A DNA stretch of 64,000 nucleotides, taken from positions 248,001 to 312,000 of the forward strand of contig JAKVKU010000001.1 in assembly GCA_022484695.1 (NCBI GenBank), given 5' to 3'. The stretch is from Lactobacillus sp. (lineage in GTDB: Bacteria; Bacillota; Bacilli; Lactobacillales; Lactobacillaceae). Shown piece after piece: positions 7,517 to 16,390 of the stretch. How positions within the stretch are numbered: the first letter of the stretch is position 1; each line of letters begins with the position of its first letter. Both the position numbers and the translations under genes were made by a program. A model generated the notes under the pieces. That model saw nothing but the letters and a program-made list of their open reading frames with translations. It had not been told where the DNA came from and made no database searches.

Positions 7517-7814
7517 TTTGGTATACCTCCCAATTATAAAATCTGAACTAAGTATAGCAGACCCAAGCTACAACTTGTTGCGCCGGAAGAAATGTAATTG
7601 GAATTTAATATGTAGTCTGTAAGCTACTAGTTTGCTGAAATTTTTAGCCTCGATGAGAGCTTGATACTCAACACATAGAAGGTAGTTATCCAGCAGCTAA
7701 TTTTCAAAGCACTTGTAAGTGTCCGTTTATAAGTCGATATCCTCTAATTTTTTCCGTTAAAGTGGTATAAATGATGTAAGTATATCGCAAATCGATCGAT
7801 AGGGGGTTATCGTG
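7517..7814. other. Divergent intergenic region
   Basis: About 300 bases between the leftward secreted-protein gene and the rightward exporter gene. It holds a TATAAA box at 7766-7771 and a short ATCGATCGAT palindrome at 7791-7800 close to the exporter's ribosome binding site. No gene or RNA was recognised. Confidence 0.35.
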
Positions 7815-9260
7815 ATGGCTGACAGTCGGCGGAAAAGTCTTTCAATAATTATTGCCTTGGGCATGTTTTCGTTTCTCACATCGTTATCAGGTTCCAGTAC
7901 TAATTTAGCAATACCAAAAATTGCGATTTCATTAAACATTTCAAGTAGTATGGCCACTTGGATCGTTCAAATCGGGTTAATTACCACGGCCATTTTATTG
8001 GTGATGTTTGGCCATATTGGCGATATTTTATCTAAAAATGTGGTCTTCTTAGCGGGCGGTATCGCCTTTGTGGTGGGCTCAGGGATTACCGGGTTCGCCC
8101 CGAATTTTATAATTATTTTATTTGGCCGGGTGATTCAGGCCATTGGGGCGGCGATGATCATGGCCAATTCCATGGGGATCGTCACGGAGTACTTCCCTGA
8201 TGCCAAACGGGCTGAAGCTTTGGCCATGATTTCCATGTTTATTTCTGTTGGGTCGATTTCCGGTCCCGGGATAGGGGGGTTCATTATTTCCGTGGCCAGT
8301 TGGCGGTGGATTTATTTGATCAATATTCCCTTGGGGGCTTTGGTCCTTTGGCTGGGCTTCAAGTTTTTACCCATCCCCAAAGAATCCTGGGCCCACGTCA
8401 AAGAAGTTACCAAAGGGGCGAATTGGACCGGCCAGAATCTGTTCACCGTGGGGATCATTTTATTCTTCTTAAGCGGTTCTTTCTTTCAAAGCGGTCAGGG
8501 CCAATTATGGATTGGGTTGCTCTTCTTCGTGGTAGGCGGGGGGTTAACCATCTATTCCTTTGTGCAAGATGATAAATCAAACATGCCTTGGATCGCGCCG
8601 GAGGTGTTGAAGAATCGGGGGTTCATGACCTCGATATTTGCGTTGATGTTAGTGATGCTGGTGAATTCCATCTCCAACATTCTGCTGCCTTTTTACCTGC
8701 AAAGTTACAACGGTATGAGTCCCTTCGAAAGTGGGCTGGTCATCATGTTGCAATCCGTGATGATGTTGATCACCACGCCTTTCGCTGGTGTTTTAGCGGA
8801 TAAAATCAATCGCCAGCTCATGACCGTGATCGGATTGGTGATTTTGATGGTGTCCCAAGTGGGGTACGCTTTCTTCCCGGCGGATTTGAATATGGTGAAA
8901 ATTATTATCCCAATTGTGTTAAACGGCATGGGGATGGCCATTTTCCTATCGCCGAACAATGCTTTGACCATGGGGATGGTGGATAAAAAGCTGGCCGGGA
9001 TCGCGGGCTCCTTTAACTCTTTTGCCCGGACATTGGGGATGACCATTGGTATCAGTTTTGCCTCTTCGGCGTTATTCTTCCAGTTGCCTGGGGTGACGCA
9101 AATCACGCCGGGTTTGGGGCATAAATTCGTCCAGGCCTTTTACAACGTCTTTTGGATCGCCACGGCTATTTCGGCCATTGCCCTGATCGTGGTCTTGATC
9201 CGCTACATCAATTCCAGAAAAGAACCAGCGAAGAAAACGACTACTAAAGCCGCTGAATAA
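7815..9260 (+). CDS. MFS transporter, DHA2 family (14 TM, EmrB/QacA-like)
   Basis: A 481-aa protein with about 14 transmembrane segments. The GHIGDILSKN loop is motif A, GRVIQAIGAAM lies in TM4, and GSISGPGIGGFI is the antiporter motif C, all typical of DHA2 proton-driven drug exporters. AGGGGGTT precedes ATG 7815 by about seven bases; GTG 7812 is an alternative. It is monocistronic and ends in a shared terminator. The substrate is unknown. Confidence 0.87.
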   Translation: MADSRRKSLSIIIALGMFSFLTSLSGSSTNLAIPKIAISLNISSSMATWIVQIGLITTAILLVMFGHIGDILSKNVVFLAGGIAFVVGSGITGFAPNFIIILFGRVIQAIGAAMIMANSMGIVTEYFPDAKRAEALAMISMFISVGSISGPGIGGFIISVASWRWIYLINIPLGALVLWLGFKFLPIPKESWAHVKEVTKGANWTGQNLFTVGIILFFLSGSFFQSGQGQLWIGLLFFVVGGGLTIYSFVQDDKSNMPWIAPEVLKNRGFMTSIFALMLVMLVNSISNILLPFYLQSYNGMSPFESGLVIMLQSVMMLITTPFAGVLADKINRQLMTVIGLVILMVSQVGYAFFPADLNMVKIIIPIVLNGMGMAIFLSPNNALTMGMVDKKLAGIAGSFNSFARTLGMTIGISFASSALFFQLPGVTQITPGLGHKFVQAFYNVFWIATAISAIALIVVLIRYINSRKEPAKKTTTKAAE

Positions 9261-9321
9261 AAAAAGCTTATTTCGTTTTGCGGGCCGCCAGCTGGCAGCT
9301 TTGAAATGAAATAGGCTTTTT
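9261..9321. terminator. Bidirectional terminator
   Basis: AAAAAGCTTATTTC pairs with GAAATAGGCTTTTT (one G-U pair), with an inner GC-rich helix. It provides T-runs on both strands for the two convergent genes. Confidence 0.75.
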
Positions 9322-9324
9322 ACT

Positions 9325-9738
9325 TTAGTTGCTGACGAAATTATTAACGGAATCCTGGTCTAAACTGTGTTGCAGCGCGCGAAAATTATGGGTACTGATT
9401 AAAATGGTTTCATCTTGAACCAAGAGTAAGACAGCTTCTACAAAAAAGTTAGTTTGGCGACGGTAGAATAGACGCTGGCCAATTGGGTCTAACCGGAGAT
9501 TTTGAAAATCCAAACCCACCGAGTCAAATAACCAGTGTATAATGAGAGGGTTCTGTAAAATAGCCTCAAAGTCATGAACCATTTCTGCATCGTTGTGCCA
9601 GAGAATTTCAGGCGCAATCTCATGCCCAGCACCGGCTTGCTTGTAATAAGGGCCCGTGAAATAGGCTGGTCGCAGGCCGGGATGGTTTTTGATTTGTTGG
9701 TCCAGTTGTAATAGTTTCGAGTAGCTTATTTTCCGCAT
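9325..9738 (-). CDS. Hypothetical protein, 137 aa
   Basis: A soluble, unrecognised protein with no signal peptide or membrane segment and a balanced residue composition. ATG 9738 follows a weak GCGGGTGG site; GTG 9747 is an alternative. Good coding character, its own terminator and convergent placement support a real gene. No function can be assigned. Confidence 0.6.
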   Translation of the reverse strand: MRKISYSKLLQLDQQIKNHPGLRPAYFTGPYYKQAGAGHEIAPEILWHNDAEMVHDFEAILQNPLIIHWLFDSVGLDFQNLRLDPIGQRLFYRRQTNFFVEAVLLLVQDETILISTHNFRALQHSLDQDSVNNFVSN

Positions 9739-9897
9739 GGGGACCACCCGCTTTCTAAACTTATGATGAATACTAGGCTATTTCAGCAAAGTTTATTATA
9801 TAAGTGAAGTGGCCGGCATACCTGTCATTAATTCAAAATGATTTTTAAACTTATGAAAGTTATAAACAAATATACAGCAAAGTAGAGGTTAATTAAT

Positions 9898-10599
9898 TTG
9901 GCAAAACAAAAATATTATGCCGTGGCCCGGGGCCGGCAAGTGGGGGTCTTCACCGATTGGCCCACCACCGAAAAACTAGTCCGGGGTTACACGGGGGCGC
10001 GGTACAAAAGTTTTCTAGATAAAGCCAGTGCGGAGGCCTTCGTCAAAGACCCCAGCAATACTACCCCTAAAGCCCACCACCACAGCAAAGCCAATACCGA
10101 TACCCCAGTAGACCTGAAGGCCGCTAAAGCCATTTTCTATACCGATGGGGGTTCCCGGAACACCGGCAATGTCGCCGGCGGTCATGTGAAAAGCAATGAC
10201 AAAGCCGCTTGGGCCTATTTGATCAAATACCAGGGCCAAGAGCTGTCCGACTCAGCTGGGGAATTCGGCGCCACCAATAACCGTATGGAGATAACGGCGT
10301 TACGCAATGCGTTACAGCGACTATTGGATTTAGGCCTAGCTCAGGAATTACTGGTGGGTGTCTTGGATTCCAAGTATGTACTGGACAGCATCAACCTGGG
10401 CTGGCTCGCCGGTTGGCAGCGCCGGGGCTTTAAAAAAGCCGATGGCACGACCCCGCAAAATGTGGCGTTATGGCAAGACATGGCAGCTCTTTTGCCCCAG
10501 TTTAAAAACCTCAAGCTCATCTGGACCAAAGGCCATGCGGATAACAGCGGCAATGTTTATGTGGACCAGTTGTTAAATCAGACGATGGATAATATGTAA
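9898..10599 (+). CDS. rnhA: Ribonuclease HI with N-terminal hybrid-binding domain
   Basis: A 233-aa enzyme that cuts the RNA strand of RNA-DNA hybrids. Residues about 5-50 (KYYAVARGRQVGVFTDW...) form the RNase H1 N-terminal hybrid-binding (viroplasmin-like) domain, followed by a linker and the catalytic domain. The four metal-binding acids are visible: Asp83 in YTDGG, Glu131 in NNRMEI, Asp157 in VLDSKY and Asp223 in YVDQL. A TTG start at 9898 follows an AGAGG site. The shared terminator at 10603 ends the gene. Confidence 0.9.
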   Translation: MAKQKYYAVARGRQVGVFTDWPTTEKLVRGYTGARYKSFLDKASAEAFVKDPSNTTPKAHHHSKANTDTPVDLKAAKAIFYTDGGSRNTGNVAGGHVKSNDKAAWAYLIKYQGQELSDSAGEFGATNNRMEITALRNALQRLLDLGLAQELLVGVLDSKYVLDSINLGWLAGWQRRGFKKADGTTPQNVALWQDMAALLPQFKNLKLIWTKGHADNSGNVYVDQLLNQTMDNM

Positions 10600-10602
10600 T
10601 CT

Positions 10603-10641
10603 AAAAGGCCGCCCGGTCATTTGCTGACGGGGCGGCCTTTA
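10603..10641. terminator. Bidirectional GC-rich terminator
   Basis: AAAGGCCGCCC pairs with GGGCGGCCTTT with an inner GTC/GAC helix. It lies between the convergent rnhA and DUF1002 genes. Confidence 0.85.
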
Positions 10642-10643
10642 AT

Positions 10644-11606
10644 TTACCCAAAGATACTATGGAAGAAGTTAACCACATTATCCCAGATTTTCTGGAAGAA
10701 GTTGCGATTCTCCTGGGTATTGAATTTATTAAAGATATTTTTGGCATCGGCGACAATGCTATCGGATAATTTTTGGGCCTGGGCTTTAAAATTGGATGAA
10801 TTCAAGGCACCGGAATCCCGGACTTTCACCAATAGATTGATGATTTGCTGTTTTTGATTATTATTGATCACGTTTTGGATATTATTTTTAGTCAGTTGGT
10901 TGTTAACGATGGTGGTGATTTGGCCCACGGAAACGTTGGTGCCGGCTTTGGCCATATCGCTTTTGGCACCGGTAACGGCGTTATTCAACTGGGCATCGGA
11001 GTAGCCATCTTTCCCCTTATTAGCTTGGTTGATATCGCTCAAAGTACCGAGTTCATCTTGGGCGGCGTTGATTTGTTGTTGATTCAACCCATTGCCGCTT
11101 TGATCAAAGGCGGCGTAAACCCCTGCCAGGGCGCCGGATCCGTCGATGGGCACTGCCGATGTAACGTAGATGTTCGCATCGGAAACCCCGGCGGTGAGGG
11201 CGGCATTTTTGTATTGATCGGCGGTGATGGTGGTGATGTTGTTTTTCCCATTGTAATTGAGAATGGTCACATTGATGCCCGAGCCGCTACTGGTTTTTTC
11301 CACGGCGGCACTGGACCAAACACTGGAACTATTGGTAAAAGTACTGCCGGAAGGATTCAAATATTTCACCAAGGTGGCGCCGGTGACCGTAATGGTTTTG
11401 TAATTGCTAGTGTCATTGAGATTTTTAGTCAGCGTGCTAATGGTGCCTTGCTGCTGATCTTGGGTCAAGGTAGTGCCTAAGGTAACCACGGGCTGGTCTA
11501 AAGCTGCGGCCTGGGCCGGCTTTGGGGTGAGCCAAAGGCCAATACCCAAAGCGGCCAATAAAGCTAGGCCGTATTTAAGTGGTTTAGGGAGCTGTCTTTT
11601 GAACAT
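10644..11606 (-). CDS. Secreted DUF1002 family protein
   Basis: A 320-aa exported protein. The signal peptide covers about residues 1-33 (positively charged start, hydrophobic core, AQA cleavage). The body, with TVTGATLVKYL, SGSGINVTIL and ANIYVTSAVPI, fits the DUF1002 family found in Gram-positive secreted proteins. The C-terminal 100 residues are helical and Asn/Gln-rich, ending in an aromatic FFQKIWDNVVNFFHSIFG. An AAGGAATAA site precedes ATG 11606. The biological role of the family is unknown. Confidence 0.75.
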   Translation of the reverse strand: MFKRQLPKPLKYGLALLAALGIGLWLTPKPAQAAALDQPVVTLGTTLTQDQQQGTISTLTKNLNDTSNYKTITVTGATLVKYLNPSGSTFTNSSSVWSSAAVEKTSSGSGINVTILNYNGKNNITTITADQYKNAALTAGVSDANIYVTSAVPIDGSGALAGVYAAFDQSGNGLNQQQINAAQDELGTLSDINQANKGKDGYSDAQLNNAVTGAKSDMAKAGTNVSVGQITTIVNNQLTKNNIQNVINNNQKQQIINLLVKVRDSGALNSSNFKAQAQKLSDSIVADAKNIFNKFNTQENRNFFQKIWDNVVNFFHSIFG

Positions 11607-11918
11607 ATGAAATTATTCCTTTCTGAAGTGCAATCAGACTTTGATACCAGAATAACAGATACCTATGTCCAAATTAAGACATTATGGTCAAAATAGGCTC
11701 AGTCTTAAGCAGGATTTTTTTGCAACGGACAGTCTGATGAAAAGTTATCAATTTCACAATCTATGAAAACGATGAGGAAATCGACTTCGATATTAAAGCT
11801 GTATGCGCTTACAGTTAGAGTGTCATGAGATCCCACTAAGTATTGCGGATTCCCGGTGAAATAACGATTGTGTACAATCTATATGATAAAATTTTCTTAC
11901 TTTTTTAAGATTATCTTA
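11607..11918. other. Intergenic region between divergent DUF1002 gene and feo operon
   Basis: An AT-rich stretch with no gene or RNA I can support. It presumably holds the DUF1002 promoter on the minus strand and leads into the feo control region. Confidence 0.3.
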
Positions 11919-11929
11919 TTGACTTCTCA

Positions 11930-11977
11930 TTGATAATGTCATAACTTTAGTATAGTAATTGAGAATTGTTTTCAATT
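11930..11977 (+). promoter_or_regulatory. feo promoter with Fur-like palindrome
   Basis: A 21-bp inverted repeat AATTGAGAA-TTG-TTTTCAATT spans 11957-11977. Its core TGAGAATTGTTTTCA matches the 7-1-7 Fur consensus at most positions. A possible promoter (TTGATA 11930-11935, TATAGT 11951-11956, short 15-base spacer) lies directly before it, so iron-loaded Fur or another metal repressor could block feoAB transcription. The identity of the regulator is inferred. Confidence 0.6.
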
Positions 11978-12020
11978 AAAAATTTTGACATATTGCATCA
12001 TGATAGATGGAGATGAGGCT

Positions 12021-12497
12021 ATGATACCACTAACAGAAGGTCAAATTGGCATGGTTTATTCTGTGACCAACAATCCCAAACTTCAAGATAAAGATCAGCA
12101 TCTCAGGGACTTAGGATTCGCGTCCGGTGCTGAATTGCACGTTATTTCATCTTCCAAAGATGCCATGATCGTTATGATTCGTGGTAGTCGGGTTGCTTTA
12201 AATAAAGATACTGCCGCCTTAGTTTACATAGAGCCCATGCGTGAGGGAACTCGCGCTGACTGGGAATCCCTAGATAAGCTAGCTGTTGGGGGTACTGGTC
12301 GAGTCGGTGCCATTTTGGGTAAGGGTGCCATCAAACGTCGCTTAATGGATATGGGTATTACCAGAGGGGTTTCTGTACTTGTACGTAAAGTAGCCCCCTT
12401 GGGTGATCCAATTCAAGTCAATATTCGTGGTTATGAACTCAGTTTACGCAAGTCAGAAGCACAGTTGGTTTTAGTTGAGGAGGACACCCATGACTAA
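12021..12497 (+). CDS. feoA: FeoA, double-domain ferrous iron transport protein
   Basis: A 158-aa protein made of two FeoA (SH3-like) domains in tandem, roughly residues 1-72 and 78-152. Each has the pattern LRDLGF/RLMDMGI followed by a beta-rich stretch (MIRGSRVALNKD and NIRGYELSLRKSEA). Single-domain FeoA is about 75-85 aa, so this is a fusion or duplication. FeoA supports iron import by FeoB in the cytoplasm. ATG 12021 follows GGAGATGAGG; the longer TTG reading has no site. It overlaps feoB by eight bases, indicating translational coupling. Confidence 0.88.
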   Translation: MIPLTEGQIGMVYSVTNNPKLQDKDQHLRDLGFASGAELHVISSSKDAMIVMIRGSRVALNKDTAALVYIEPMREGTRADWESLDKLAVGGTGRVGAILGKGAIKRRLMDMGITRGVSVLVRKVAPLGDPIQVNIRGYELSLRKSEAQLVLVEEDTHD

Positions 12498-14637
12498 TAT
12501 GGAATTTGCCCTAGCTGGTAATCCCAATAGTGGGAAAACCACCGCATTTAATGCGCTGACCGGTGCCAGTCAATATGTAGGGAACTGGCCTGGTGTTACC
12601 GTCGAGAAAAAAGGCGGTTATTTGAAAAAAGACAAGAGTATTGTCTTGCAAGATCTGCCCGGGATTTATTCCTTGGCACCTTATACCCCTGAAGAAATCG
12701 TGGCCCGGGATTATCTGATTGATGCCCATCCCGATGCCATTTTAGATATTGTTGATGCGACTAACGTAGAACGGAACCTTTATTTAAGTGTTCAACTCAT
12801 GGAAACCGGCGTCCCGATTGTGGTTGCCATGAACATGATGGACGTGGTCGCTAGACAAAACAAACAATTTAACCTCGATAAAATGGCCTACGCACTGGGT
12901 GCTCCAGTGGTAGGTATTTGTGCGCTAAAGGGTCAAGGCTTAAAAGAAGCCGTGGCTAAAACGGTTCAAGCCGCTAGTGCTGAACAAGATGCTGACCGTT
13001 ATCCCCGTTATGACGCCCGCTTTGAAGCGGCAATTAGTGAAATTGAAGATATTATCTGTCCGCTGGTCCCAATGGATCGCAAGCGCTGGTTTGCCATCAA
13101 GTTGTTTGAACGGGATATTAAAGTCGGTGAACAAGTTAAAATGACCGACGACCAACGTCAAGATGTGGAAGATATCATTGCCACCGCCGAGAAGGTCTTC
13201 AATGATGACAGTGAAAGTATCGTCATTAATGAACGTTATGCTTTGGTTACACGCATTGTAAATCTAGCTGTGGTTAAGAAGAATGATTTCTCCTTGAGCG
13301 CCAGTGATAAAATTGACCGGATCGTCACCAACCGCTTTTTGGCCTTGCCAATTTTTGCAGTGGTCATGTGGTTGGTCTATTACCTGTCCATTCAAACCGT
13401 TGGGACCATGGGGACCGATTGGGTCAATGATGTCTTGTTTGGCCAATTGATCCCAAACACTATTACGCCGTTACTAGCCAGTTGGCATGTGGCTGCTTGG
13501 ATGCAGGGCTTATTGTTAGACGGGGTCATTGGTGGGTTAGGATCTGTAATTGGCTTCTTACCACAATTGATCGTTCTATTCATCTGTTTGGGTATTTTGG
13601 AAGATTGCGGCTATATGGCCCGGATCGCCTTTGTCATGGATCGCCTGTTCCGTAAATTTGGCTTATCCGGCAAATCCTTTATTCCCATGTTAGTTGCCAC
13701 CGGTTGTGGCGTACCTGGGATCATGGCTAGTCGGACTATTGAAAATGAAAAAGACCGGCACATGACCATCATGATCACCACGTTCATGCCCTGTTCAGCC
13801 AAATTGACCATCATCGCCTTGGTAGCTGGGGCCTTCTTCCCAACCATGTCTTGGGTAGCCCCTTCGGCTTACTTCGTGGGTATCGGGGCCATTGTGGGTT
13901 CTGGTATCTTCTTGAAGAAAACCAAATTGTTTGCCGGCGATCCTGCGCCGTTCATCATGGAGTTGCCAACTTATCATATTCCTCAATTTATGAATGTGAG
14001 CCGGCAAGTGTTGGAACGTAGCAAATCCTTTATCAAAAAGGCTGGGACGATCATCTTCGCCAGTTGTGTCTTGGTTTGGGTATTGTCAAACTTCAACTTC
14101 ACTTTCCAAATGGTTTCCGAACAAAACAGTATGTTGGCCATTATGGGCAGCTTCATTGCCCCAATCTTTGTGCCATTAGGCTGGGGTAACTGGCGGGCCA
14201 CGGTCGCTGCCATTACCGGCTTAGTTGCCAAAGAAAACGTTGTGGGGACCTTTGGGGTATTATTCAGCCGTTCCCATAACTTGGCTGAAAATGGCCGTCA
14301 GATCTGGCCATTATTGCGCCAAGCCTTCACACCAGCCGCTGGTTATTCTTTCTTGATCTTCAACTTGTTATGTGCCCCTTGTTTTGCTGCTATCGGCGCT
14401 ATGCGTCGGGAATTCGGCACTGCCAAGTGGACCATGACCGCTGTGGGTTATCAGTGTTCACTGGCTTATGTGGTCAGCTTCATCATTTATCAATTAGCCC
14501 ATTGGAGCCTTGAAGGCGGCGGCTTTACTGTCGGCACCGGCGTGGCTTTAGCTGTTTTAGCAGTTGTCATTTATGGCTTAGTTTATAAACCAAAACGGGT
14601 CAGTGCGGCTGAAAGCCTATCTACCGCCCAACTGTAA
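12490..14637 (+). CDS. feoB: FeoB ferrous iron transporter
   Basis: A 715-aa membrane protein that imports Fe(II). The N-terminal G domain shows G1 GNPNSGKT (10-17), G3 DLPG (55-58) and G4 NMMD (115-118). The C-terminal half has the two Gate domains with conserved GCGVPGIMASRTI and PCSAKLTI segments and the Cys-containing LLCAPCFAAIGAM region. The start at 12490 has a strong GAGGAGG site inside the end of feoA. Length and motifs are complete, so the gene appears functional. Confidence 0.97.
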   Translation: MTNMEFALAGNPNSGKTTAFNALTGASQYVGNWPGVTVEKKGGYLKKDKSIVLQDLPGIYSLAPYTPEEIVARDYLIDAHPDAILDIVDATNVERNLYLSVQLMETGVPIVVAMNMMDVVARQNKQFNLDKMAYALGAPVVGICALKGQGLKEAVAKTVQAASAEQDADRYPRYDARFEAAISEIEDIICPLVPMDRKRWFAIKLFERDIKVGEQVKMTDDQRQDVEDIIATAEKVFNDDSESIVINERYALVTRIVNLAVVKKNDFSLSASDKIDRIVTNRFLALPIFAVVMWLVYYLSIQTVGTMGTDWVNDVLFGQLIPNTITPLLASWHVAAWMQGLLLDGVIGGLGSVIGFLPQLIVLFICLGILEDCGYMARIAFVMDRLFRKFGLSGKSFIPMLVATGCGVPGIMASRTIENEKDRHMTIMITTFMPCSAKLTIIALVAGAFFPTMSWVAPSAYFVGIGAIVGSGIFLKKTKLFAGDPAPFIMELPTYHIPQFMNVSRQVLERSKSFIKKAGTIIFASCVLVWVLSNFNFTFQMVSEQNSMLAIMGSFIAPIFVPLGWGNWRATVAAITGLVAKENVVGTFGVLFSRSHNLAENGRQIWPLLRQAFTPAAGYSFLIFNLLCAPCFAAIGAMRREFGTAKWTMTAVGYQCSLAYVVSFIIYQLAHWSLEGGGFTVGTGVALAVLAVVIYGLVYKPKRVSAAESLSTAQL

Positions 14638-14654
14638 TCTAAGGAGGAAACACT

Positions 14655-14816
14655 ATGATTGCAACAATTGTATTTGCAGTGTTGATCTTTGGCGCCGTTG
14701 GCTACGTCATTTGGTCACGTTATCTTAAAAAGGACCGTAAACCCGTGTGTGATGGCTGTCATGACGCCGGTTGTCCTTTGGTTGATGTTAAAGAACATAA
14801 AGAAACACAAGCTTAG
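14655..14816 (+). CDS. FeoB-associated Cys-rich membrane protein
   Basis: A 53-aa protein. A single transmembrane helix (about residues 3-20) is followed by a short basic stretch and CDGCHDAGCPL, a Cys-rich metal-binding-type motif. This matches the small FeoB-associated proteins that often end Firmicute feo operons, sometimes called FeoC-like. AAGGAGG lies seven bases before the ATG, 17 bases after feoB. Its exact role in iron transfer is not established. Confidence 0.85.
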   Translation: MIATIVFAVLIFGAVGYVIWSRYLKKDRKPVCDGCHDAGCPLVDVKEHKETQA

Positions 14817-14847
14817 CGTTGCCGCAATGGTAGCGTGATGGCCATAA

Positions 14848-14885
14848 AAAGACGTGCTGCGAAATTGCAGCACGTCTTATTTTTT
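14848..14885. terminator. Bidirectional terminator, feo operon / glpK
   Basis: AAGACGTGCTGC pairs with GCAGCACGTCTT around a short loop, with T-runs on both strands. It overlaps the end of the convergent kinase gene. Confidence 0.9.
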
Positions 14886-16380
14886 AGCTTTTAAAAGTTT
14901 CCGCGGCCCCAATGGCCTGGTGCCAGCCACCAATCAGGCGACTGCGGGTTTGGGCATCAGTGGTGGGGGTGAATATCTTACCCCCGGTATTCAGCTGGCG
15001 TAACTGGGCAAAGTCTTGATAATAGCCGGTATTTAAACCGGCGATAAAGGCTGCGCCCAGGGCTGTGGTTTCTTGGCTTTGGGAGCGTTGCACCGGGATA
15101 TGGGTGATATCGGCGGCAAACTGCAGGAGATAATCACTCTTAGAGGCGCCGCCGTCCACGCGAATCTGGGCCAGGGGTAAGTTGGTATCCTGGGCCATGG
15201 TGGTGAGGATGTCTTCGGTTTGGTAGGCAATGGACTGAATGGCGGCTTTGACCAAGTCTGCCCGACTAGATCCCCGGGTCAATCCCAAAAAGGCGCCTCG
15301 TACATCTGGATCCCAATAAGGGGCGGCCAAGCCGTTGAAGGCCGGCACGAAGTATAACTCGTCGGCACTGGTGGCCGTTTTGGCGGCCACTTCAGCGTCT
15401 TGGAAGCTATCCAAGAAGTGTAGCTGGTCCACAAACCAATCCACCGCGTCCCCAGCGGTCAAAATACCCCCCTCTAAGACGTAATTGGTGACCCCCTTGA
15501 AACTATACCCCACACTGGTCAAAAGGTTGTTCATGGACAAGCTAGGGGTGGTACCAGCGTTCATGACGATGAACCCCCCGGTGCCATAGGTAGCCTTCAC
15601 CATGCCTAGATCAAAGGCGGTTTGGCCAAATAAGGCCGCTTGCTGGCTGCCGATCATGGCCGCAATGGGAATACCCTGGGATAGGACCTGATGACTGCTG
15701 GTGGTACCTAGAATTTGGTCATTGGCCACTGCTTTAGGCAGCATCTGCCGGGGGATATTGAATAGTTGCAACAGCTCTTCGTCCCATTGCAAGGTATTGA
15801 TGTTAAACAACAGCGTCCGACTGGCATTGGTGTAATCGGTGCTGAAGATTTCCCCAGCACTTAATTGCCAAGCCAGCCAAGTATTGACTGTGCCAAACAG
15901 CAACTCTCCTTGTTCAGCCCGCTGTTGGCCATCAGGGACATGATCTAAAATAAAGCGGATCTTGCTGGCGGAAAAAATGGGGTCTAGGCGCAAGCCAGTT
16001 TTTTTGCGGATCAGCTGACGATCCGCGGTTTCAGCTAGTTTGCTAACGATAGCTTTCGATTGGGTAGAGCGCCAACCGATGGCGTTATAAACCGGCTGGC
16101 CGGTGGTCTTATCCCAAACGATGGTGGTTTCCCGCTGGTTGGCAATGGCCAAGGCTTCAATTTGGTCCGCTTCAATGTGGGCGCCGATCAAAGCATCGGC
16201 AATCACCGTTTGGACCGTATCAAAGAGTAAAACCGGATCTTGTTCCACCCAACCAGGTTGGGGGGTAATAGCCGGCAAGTTTTTTATTTCCCGGGCAATA
16301 ATTTCCCCCTGATGATTAAAGACGATGCCCCGGATGGATTTTGTGCCGGCATCAACGGTTAAAATGTATTTATCAGACAT
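14884..16380 (-). CDS. Glycerol kinase-like FGGY protein, probably altered or inactive
   Basis: A 498-aa member of the FGGY kinase family, about 50 percent similar by eye to the kinase encoded just upstream. It keeps Asp10, the NQRE motif (Arg83, Glu84) and the GTGGF loop. Two residues that bind glycerol in E. coli GlpK are replaced: Tyr135 by Ile (DPIFSASK) and the catalytic-base Asp245 by Ser (MIGSQQAAL). The N-terminal phosphate loop also differs (DAGTKSIR instead of DxGTTSxR). It may use another polyol, act as a regulatory partner, or be inactive. AGGAGG precedes ATG 16380; the gene starts ten bases after the upstream glpK stop. Confidence 0.85.
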   Translation of the reverse strand: MSDKYILTVDAGTKSIRGIVFNHQGEIIAREIKNLPAITPQPGWVEQDPVLLFDTVQTVIADALIGAHIEADQIEALAIANQRETTIVWDKTTGQPVYNAIGWRSTQSKAIVSKLAETADRQLIRKKTGLRLDPIFSASKIRFILDHVPDGQQRAEQGELLFGTVNTWLAWQLSAGEIFSTDYTNASRTLLFNINTLQWDEELLQLFNIPRQMLPKAVANDQILGTTSSHQVLSQGIPIAAMIGSQQAALFGQTAFDLGMVKATYGTGGFIVMNAGTTPSLSMNNLLTSVGYSFKGVTNYVLEGGILTAGDAVDWFVDQLHFLDSFQDAEVAAKTATSADELYFVPAFNGLAAPYWDPDVRGAFLGLTRGSSRADLVKAAIQSIAYQTEDILTTMAQDTNLPLAQIRVDGGASKSDYLLQFAADITHIPVQRSQSQETTALGAAFIAGLNTGYYQDFAQLRQLNTGGKIFTPTTDAQTRSRLIGGWHQAIGAAETFKS

Positions 16381-16390
16381 AATTTCCCTC

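Noticed and set aside
10845-11480. 211-codon plus-strand ORF
   Set aside because: It is the mirror frame of the DUF1002 gene, whose signal peptide, start site and family motifs are clear; the antisense product is Gly/Val-rich and unnatural.
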